A stretch of DNA of 64,000 nucleotides from Micromussa lordhowensis (lineage: Eukaryota > Cnidaria > Anthozoa > Scleractinia > Lobophylliidae): assembly GCA_964020085.1 (NCBI GenBank), contig OZ026598.1, positions 7,891,924-7,955,923 on the forward strand, read 5' to 3'. The notes under the pieces are model-generated. The model saw only the letters and a list, made by a program, of their open reading frames with translations. It searched no databases and was not told the origin of the DNA. This document shows, one piece after another, positions 50,401-59,661 of the stretch (position 1 is the first letter of the stretch; each line of letters starts with the position of its first letter). The translations under genes were made by a program, and so were the position numbers.

Positions 50401-53400
50401 CTAGTAAATTCTTACCACGCAACCGCTAGCTGTCTATGGAGAGTGATCTGTGAGGCAGCTCCTCCATCCAATGTTCGGGCCAAACCAAAGTCACTTATCT
50501 TAACCTAATGTTATACAATATAACAGAGCTAATTGTTAATGGAGTTGTTATACATTGTATCATAGGTTTTTGTTATGTCATAAGACTTAAGTTTGTAATG
50601 CGCATGTGCGGTGTGCAACACATGGATTAAAAGAGTATTGTGAGTTAGCTTGTTTTACTTATTCTTATTCATTATTTTGGTAATTATAACAAGAGTAATA
50701 CCAGAGAATGCCGAGCAAATTTCCTTAAGTGTCAAAGACATCTTCGATTTGATGTATATGATACAATTAACACTTTTATTATTAATTATAGGCAAACGTG
50801 TATACTCCATGATAAAAATCACATTAAATTTAATTTCTTACAAAAGTAACAATAGATATAATTATACTGAGTTGGCTTTCTGCTTACTGAGAACTTAAAC
50901 AGTACAGTGTAAGTTGTGAATCATAAAGCACATACACAATGTACCTCTTACTAACCATGTTCGAAGTCCATCCTGTAAGTTACCGACCAAGGTTTTCCCC
51001 CTTTAACTTAGAGCTTCTGATGTTTTGCGCGGTCTTGGAGCCATGAATTTCAAGTAAATCCGCGAAATTCGCGAAAAAAGGCCAAAAATCATACCAAATA
51101 CATGTTGGTATAACATACAGCCTGTATTTGAAACTCATCTTGGCTGTTGAGGCTGTTTACATGCTGTAAACTGGTAAATTTATCGTGATACTTCATCACT
51201 GCAATGAGTAAACAACATCCAAAAACTACATGTACCAGGCATTCTTAGATTAATGTTGCAAAAAAATGGGCACTCACTGTGGACACGATCTAAAAAGCTT
51301 TGCCATTCGCACATTTTTTGTGCGCATTGTTGTCACAAGAGACAGTCGACAGTCCAAAGGAGTTGCTCAAATTTTCCAGCAAAATTGTCAGTTTTACAGA
51401 GGTAACACTTACATGTATAAGTAGCCAGTATTCTGTTGCTATTGCCACCTTTTTTAGTTATAATGTTTGTCAAATCAGTGCAAAACCGATTGCTTTCCAG
51501 TGAAATTTGCCCAGAAAATTCCCACGAAATCTGTGTTTTTTAAACAATTGTTTTCAGTGAAATTTGCCTGTGAATTTCCCGCAAAATCGGCCATTTTTTC
51601 CATGAATTTGTCTCTGAAAATCACACAAAATTTGACATTTTTTCTGTGACCTATCACAAGCCCTGTATAAGGGGAAAAAACAAGGACCTGTAACCTACAG
51701 TACAGATGGAGAAGACAAGGTTAGTAAGATATCTACATGTATGAAGAATACCTCTATTGTGTGTCTGACGAGTTTGGGAATGATATTTGTGCAGAGAGCT
51801 TCAAATTTTGGATGCACAACGAAAGCAAAATGAGTCAATTTGAAATCATTGTATAACTCATTAGCATGTTTAATAAACAAATTAAAGTACACGTAAAAGA
51901 AAATTTTAACTTTTTACGTGCTATGAAAGTTAAGAACACATGGCAATAAATCACGAACATTTTGATAAAACAGCTTTACATTTTAGCAAGCTGTATAGTA
52001 AAATACGGCCCACTAAATTGACCAATCAGAGTGGCTGTGCATATAGTAAGTTCAAGCTTTGGCATGCATCATTTGAGTTATGATGCGTGGACAGATTTGA
52101 TTTGATTACTTTTTTCAAAAGAATTTACTTTTAATTAGTACCGCAGTAAATGGCACTACTTACCAGGTCTGGTTGAAATACAAGAATATTCCTTGTCGAT
52201 AAATCACGATGGACTAAATTCTGTCTAGCCAAGTAGTCCATGCCCTGTGCAACCTGATAAGCATATTTACTTAATGCAGACACCTGGCACACATCCCTGT
52301 CTTTCTTTCGGAGGTTCTCTTCCAGGGAACCATGAGAGGCATACTCAGTTACCTGTGGACAAAAATGTTAGTAGTTTAAGTATTAATAAAAGAATCTATG
52401 ACACAATTGCCATAAAATAATTTACTTGTGAGATAACTGAGAAGTAACTTACAGTACAGTAAAAACAACGGTGTGAGAACCTTGATGGTTTACAAACCTG
52501 CTGGCAGAAATTTGCCATTTTAATACCCAAAAGTGTACAAACCTGTTTAGCCCAGAAAGATCAAGCAGGTTCCTATTATGTACATTGTAGGTTGCAGTAA
52601 ATTAATATATTATATGTTGTAGGTCAAAATGAAATTCAGGTTAAAATGATTTTAACCTAGTTTGATTCTCAATTTCCTTTGTCTTCTATTACCCTGATTA
52701 ATCATGATCCATGAATAATTAGGGTTAGAAGACAAAGGAATTTCATTTTGACCTACAACACATGTACATATATAGATTTAGCCGAGCCTAAAAGCAGTGC
52801 TCCTGCTGGCTGTTCAAAGCCGAATCAGCTAACCCAGGATGAGCAAGAATTTTGATTTGAGTTTTCTAACTTAGTGGTGAGGTTGTCTGTATATTGTTTG
52901 GGCATCTGTTTTGAGTTTGAAAATCTCAAACTAGACAAAACATAAACAGTAAAAACATTAGAAAAATTTATACCTTGGTTAACTGCCTTTCAAGCATTAA
53001 CCCAGCCCTGGAGCTCTGCTCTGATAAACATTTTAACCAAGGAGTGTAACGACTTTGAAATTGAAAATTATTTATATTACAAGAACATACATTTACGGTG
53101 CTTTTGTGAATAAACACTGCATATTCAAGGACCAAACCCACGTTTATTTATTAATTTTTCCAGTAATTAATAGAAATTAAGAACCTAAATTAAGAACCTT
53201 CTTGCCAACACAGACTGCAGTTTGCATTTTGCACTTAGTCTACATTTTAACCCTGGTCTACAGTCTGCAGTCTGTGTTTTATATTGACTGGTTTGTGAAG
53301 GCTGTTGCATCAAAATGGAGGCATTTTCGTGTCAGGGTGAATTTTCGTGTCAGGCTCCCGAATTTGGTGCATTCCCTTGTAAAATGGGTAGCGGGATCCC

Positions 53401-56400
53401 GCCAAGATTCCCGGCACTCACCGGGATCCCGCCGGGATCTCGCCGAGGTGGCCCGTTTTCCCGGCGGGATCCTTCCCGGGAAAAATTCCCGCCGCGTATC
53501 TCGGTAAGAATCTCGCCGAGAAATCTGTACTCGCCGAGATCCCGCCAAGAGAAAAACTCTCCTCCGGGATCCCGGCGAGAATCTTGCCTGGAACAAAATC
53601 TCGGTAGTGTTCCCGGCGAGAACTTAGTTCGCGCCGAGAAAAAATTATTGCATAGTAATTCCCGCCGAGAAGTTGCACATTCTCGTTGTCGAAACCCAAA
53701 TCCTGGCGAGGCGCGTTTTAAACTCAGATCTTCAGATTTGGTCTTGGAAGCACGTACCGCTCTAAAACTATCCTGACCCACATCAAGTTAAAGTTTTAAT
53801 AGTTATAACAGCTCAATCGTGAAGTTTCGCATGTCGAAAACGAACCATGAAGACGAAATCGCACGCGTGTTTTATCAATAAGCATGCCGATCGTGTCTAG
53901 ACAAACTGGAGCGTTTAATGGCGACGAGACGACTAGCCGCATGTTCAAAAATCAAAGAAGGAAGACAAGATCTTTGTTGACTTTCGTGTGTAGCTTCTTT
54001 ATATTTGAAATTTCTGCGTGACTTTTTAAAATTTGAAAGCCATAGATTACCTCTTTGCTCTCTGGATTCCAGTGATCAGCGATGATCTTCCGATGGCAAA
54101 CTCCGAAAATTGCTTGTAATATTAACGCTCACTTGGCCTTGAAAGGTCTTGAAAATTTTCTTTGCGACGGTGAACATCTTCCCGGGCAGGAAATAGCAAA
54201 CTTGCCGCAGGAATCTTCCCGCCATGGTCGTTAACTCGGCAAGACCATTGGCTGACTAGAACCACGTGGGACATAGCACACGCCATCCCGTGCGTTTCGC
54301 CTCTGAAATCTTCGCGAGTGTGAAAAATCCACCTCAGAAAAAAGTTGAAAAATTGTTTTTTTGCCTGCGTTGTTTGCTTCGAAGCTTCCGCAAGGACCTC
54401 TCGTCAGGGAAAAGGTGTTTGGTCGAAATTGTTGTAAGCTTAAATTGCGTGCCAGCTGTGCGAGCTTCTAAACCGTGGAGGTTGGTTGGGCGAGGAATTT
54501 CACGGAGACGTCTTGAACCGATCTCGTCAAGCTAGCCTCGATGGAACTGTTTGCATTATATACACTGAAATATTTAACCACACTCCAAAACCTGGACTTG
54601 GATGCAGATAAGAATTTTTACTGAAAGCCATTCACAGTGGGGTGAAGTTGTACTTGTTATCGCTATTAGTGGCGATGGTTATCATGACTAAGTTGTGACT
54701 TGACGAGGCTTGAAATGACATTCATGAAAACTACAAACGCAAATTTGCTTCTTCACGGCGTCAGTTAACTGCATAAGTTTGGTAGATCATGTTATCCTCT
54801 TCGCTTGGGTAAAAGGTTAGTTTCCCTTTCGTTGTTATTTCAATAATGATTTTCTTTTACTAAATTTTGTTACGTGCAGATATCGCAAAGTTTTGAGTAC
54901 AAGATTCAGAGTATAAAACAAGTGTAAATAGGTCAATTTGTGTACATCAGAGCTTTGGTGTTTTATCTCGGGTGTTTTATCTTGCGAACCAAACAACTGT
55001 AACTAAGTATTTCTGTTAGCTAATTAATTAAATCTTGTTGTTTTGAGTCTGTTTATCCATCTGTTTTTTTCGCTATCCAACTGTTGTTAAACTTCAAACT
55101 TTGCACCGTGAATTTTACCAGAACCGTTTTTCTCTCACCGACATCATTGAAAACATCTTCAAGTAGCATTAAATCGAACCGCCGTACGGCTCTATGTGTA
55201 CATTTTTTAATTAAGTTATAGTTTGTTTGTATCGTAACTACTGTAAAAGCACGTAAATTCACTGGGAAAATTTACCTTTAAGCTTATTTAACAGACGATC
55301 GATGTCTCCAAAATCATTCGAGGCAGTTTGGCTAAAATTTTGCTGAGATGAATCTCGCCAAGAATTTTGCTTCCCGCCGCGAAATATTGTCGAGATTCCC
55401 GTCAAGATCGCGCTTTTATTTTGGCTGCCAAGGATCTTGCCGAGATTCGCGGAAGCATCCCGGCGAGATTTTTGCTGCCGAGAAGTTGCTTCCCGGCGAG
55501 AATCTCGACGAGATTCGCGGTAGGATCCCGGCGAGATTTTGGCCGCCGAGATTCTCGCTTCCCGGCGAGAATCACGGCGAGATTCGCGGCAGGATCCCGG
55601 CGAGATTTTGGCCGCCGAGATTTTTGCTTCCCGGCGAGAATCACGACGAGATTCGCGGTAGGATCCCGGCGAGATTTTGGCCGCCGAGATTCTCACTTCC
55701 CGGCGAGAATCACGGCAAGATTCGCGGCAGGATCCCGGCGAGATTTTGGCCGCCGGGAATTTCGCTTCCCGGGGAAAATCTTGCCGGGATCCCGCCGGGA
55801 TTCCCGCCGAGAGAAAAAAATCCCGGCGGCCAAAATCTCGCCGCGATCCCGGCGGGATTCCCGTCGAGATCGCAGCGGGATCCCGCCAAGATCCCGGTCC
55901 TTATTTTACAAGGGCTGCTGGTTTCTTGTTGCTTGGTTTGTGTTACACAATGGCGGATCATGCATTTGTGTTCAGGGTTCGATCAAAATGGAAATACTGG
56001 CCACTTAAAGGCAGGAAAACAAAAACAGATTTTGCAGCCGTAGTGGTGTGGTTATGTGAATTATGTGTACACATGTTCCTCCTCTCATGGAGATAAAAAA
56101 GAAATGAGCAAGTAAGGTTTATTTTGGACAAGATTTGTAACAACTTTATCTCTGGAGTGACTCAAGCACTCCAGTGGAAATTTTTTTTCTCTCATGAGAA
56201 CTGTTCTGCATTTTTTCAGGCTATTTTAAGGATGTTTCTTTGAAAAGTATTTTATCATTTCATGTTTTGCCATAACGGTGAAACTGTACTGCGTTACAGA
56301 AAGACATACATTGTACACGTACTAGGGTAAAATTAATAACTATCTTTATTTTTGTGTGCAGTGAAGTTTTATTTATTTAGCTTTATTTGTAGCTAGATGT

Positions 56401-59400
56401 ATGAGTTGAATGCAATTAAAGATGTTTTCAGCAACATCTGAAGTCTGTGGTTAAGTTAGGTGGAATAGCGAAGTAAAGTTTCTTATTACACGACTCAGGC
56501 AGTCAGAGGGCCAATAACTGAAATCAATCAATCAAAATGCTCTATTGCCAGTCCAATATTCTCTAAGTATTGGACGGGGCATTGTCCTGAATAATCAAAC
56601 ACTTGTGTTCCTTTGAACGTGAAAATAAGATGGCGGACAAGGACTGTCTTCACTTTAAGGTAAAAAGGTATTAGCTTGCATACGAGCCAAGTGGCCCATC
56701 AGGCTGGAGCTTATCCCAGTTTCTGTATAGCATGAAGTGACTACATGTAGGTAAGGAATTTTTCTACTCCCCCCCTGGATGGGATGCTAGTCCATCGCAG
56801 GGTTACCCCCAGCGTGGAAACCCTTACAAGGCGTGTCAAGGTAGAATTGTTAGTGCATGGCGGTGAAGGAATGGCTTGGATTGATGTTTTGGCTGTTTTG
56901 TTACTATTTTCCTCCATTTTGTAATCATCCCTGCTTTCCACTCAGACTACTTTACGCATGTCAATTTTCAGAAAGCTATAACAGAAAAAATCCATAGTTG
57001 TCAACCATCAGACCGGCAATCTTACACTACCACTTACATGTACATGTATCAGAGTCATAAGGCATGTGGTTTTGGATACAAATTAGTTTGCTGTTATGAT
57101 GAGAGATATTCAAAACCTGCTGAAATTTATCGTGGTGAAGATGCAATTGATAAATTTATTACACAGATGTTTCGAGAAGTAGAAGATTGTAAAAGAGTAA
57201 TGCTAGAAGATTTCAGAAACCATTAATAATGACTTCTGAAAATGAAAGAGATTTTCAAAATAGTACTAAATGTCATATTTGTGAAAGATATTTTAAACCG
57301 AATGATCTTGTAATGTACTTGATGATGGCAATCAAAAGAATAAAGTCAGATCATTGCCATATTACTGGTAAATACCGTGGTGCTGCACATAGAGGTTGTA
57401 ATTTAGAATGGTCTCTCTCCAAAAAGACTAAAAGTTCCTGTTATCTTTCATAATCTAAAAGATTACGATTGTCAATTTCATAATGCAAAAATTAGGAAAA
57501 CTAATAAGTAAAAAAACGATCTACGATATTGAAGAAATAGAAGACCCTGATGGTAAATTACACAAAGTAAAAAGCACAATAAATATTAGTGTTATTGCAA
57601 GTAATTTTGAGAAATATATGGTTTTTCTACTAGGCAATGTTTTAACTTTTATTGATAGTTTTTCTTTTATGAGTCAGAGTCTAGATAGATTAAGTAGTAA
57701 TCTTTCAGAAGATATGTTTATTCACACTAAAAATGGCTTCGGCCACGGCGAGGGGTTAGAAGAAGATAAATACAAATTAATTAAAAAGAAAGGAGTCTAT
57801 CCCGGCCTTATGATTACATAGACTCATTTAGTAGATTTAACGAGACTTCTTTACCAAGTAGAAATCTAGGTGAATACCATGATTTATATCTAAAAACAGA
57901 CGTACTTCTCCTTTCTGATGTTTTTGAAAACTTCCGAAAAACTTGTTTACAGTATTTATAGATTAGATCCTTGCCATTATTATTCAGCGCCAGGACTATC
58001 ATGGGATGCTTTACTCCGAATGACTCGAATTAATTTAGACTTGATTAGTGATATTGATCAGCAACTTTTTATTGAAAAAGGTATGCGTGGTGGAGTCTCT
58101 TATATTGCTCATAGGCATGCAGAAGCAAATAATAAATATATGAGAGGTTGGAATCAAGAAAAAGAAAGTAGTTATATAATGTATTTAGAGGCAAATAATC
58201 TTTATGGTTGGGCTATGTCTCAATCACTTCCTTGTGGTGATTTCAAATGGTTAGATCCTGGATCAATAATTTTAGAAAATTACACTTTGTCTAATGATTC
58301 CAAAAAGGGAATAATTTTAGAAGTAGACTTAGAATATCCAGAAGAGTTGCATGATTTAAATAATGATTATCTGGCAGCTCCTGAAAAAATATTAGTCCAT
58401 GATGATTATGCTTTCCCATTATTGTAAAGAATTAAAAGAAAAGGATAATATGAGTAGTGGAAAAGTACATAAACTAGTGTCAAATTTAATGGATAAGGAG
58501 AAATACATGTATGTTTTACATTATAGAAATCTACAAATATATCTAAGTCTTGGTATGCGATTAAAAAAGATCCATAGAGTATTAGAATTTACACAAAAGA
58601 AATGGATGAAAGAATACATTGATTTTAATACTGAAAAGAGATCTAATGCTAAAAATAGTTTTGAAACGACTTTTTTAAATTAATGAACAACTCAGTCTTC
58701 GGTAAAACAATGAAAAATCTAAGAAAAAGATCAAATATTCATTTAGTAACAGATGAAGAATTTTTACTGAAATTAACTACAAAACCAACTTTTGTTTCAT
58801 CTAAAATATTCGATGAAGATTTAGTAGGAATACTACGTACCCCTTTGGAGGGAGAAAGGTACTGTCTGAGTAAAGTGTCTTGCTCAAGAACACAACACAA
58901 TTATGTCTCCGGCCAGGGCTCAAACCCGGACCGCTCAATCTGGAGTCGAGCGCCCTAACCATAAGGCCACTGTGCAGCAGCACCAGCAGGTGTTGGTCTT
59001 ATTGAAAGCATTGTGCAGTCACATTGATTCTAGTGGTGTCTGCCAGCAGGTTTGACTATATTTAGTTTGCATGCTTACCAGCTTTAGTGGTTCTTCTTTA
59101 CAAGGAAGAGAAATGCCATACATTTTAACAATGTAATCGTGAGAAAGTCTCTGCATGGTTAGAGCCTCCTCTAGGACACCTTTTAGCACTCCATCCAAAG
59201 ATGTATTCTTCAAAGATTTGATTGCCACATATTTCTGGTAATAGCAAAGTAAATTATTCAGACATGTATGCAACGGTAACAGTTCACATTTAACAAACTT
59301 TGGCACATCGTCTACTAAAATGGAAGCTAGTAACTGCCCAGATTATGATTTAGACAAATTTAACCCTCTCACCACCAGTGGCCACTTATAGATTTTACTC

Positions 59401-59498
59401 TGTCTAATGCCAGACGATTTTACTCGTCAAAGGGAGACCCTTGGTGGTGAAAGGGTTAAAAAAACTATCTCCCTTAAAACCCTTTCACCAACAGTGTC

Positions 59499-59546
<48 letters not shown>

Positions 59547-59616
59547 AGGGAGACCCTTGGTGGTGAAAGGGTTAAAAAACTATCTCCCTTAAAACCCTTT
59601 CACCGACAGTGGCCAT

Positions 59617-59661
<45 letters not shown>

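Noticed and set aside
55348..56043. Arg/Pro-rich frames of 140-231 codons on both strands
   Set aside because: They follow from a 69-bp repeat (a multiple of three). Several overlapping phases are open at once.
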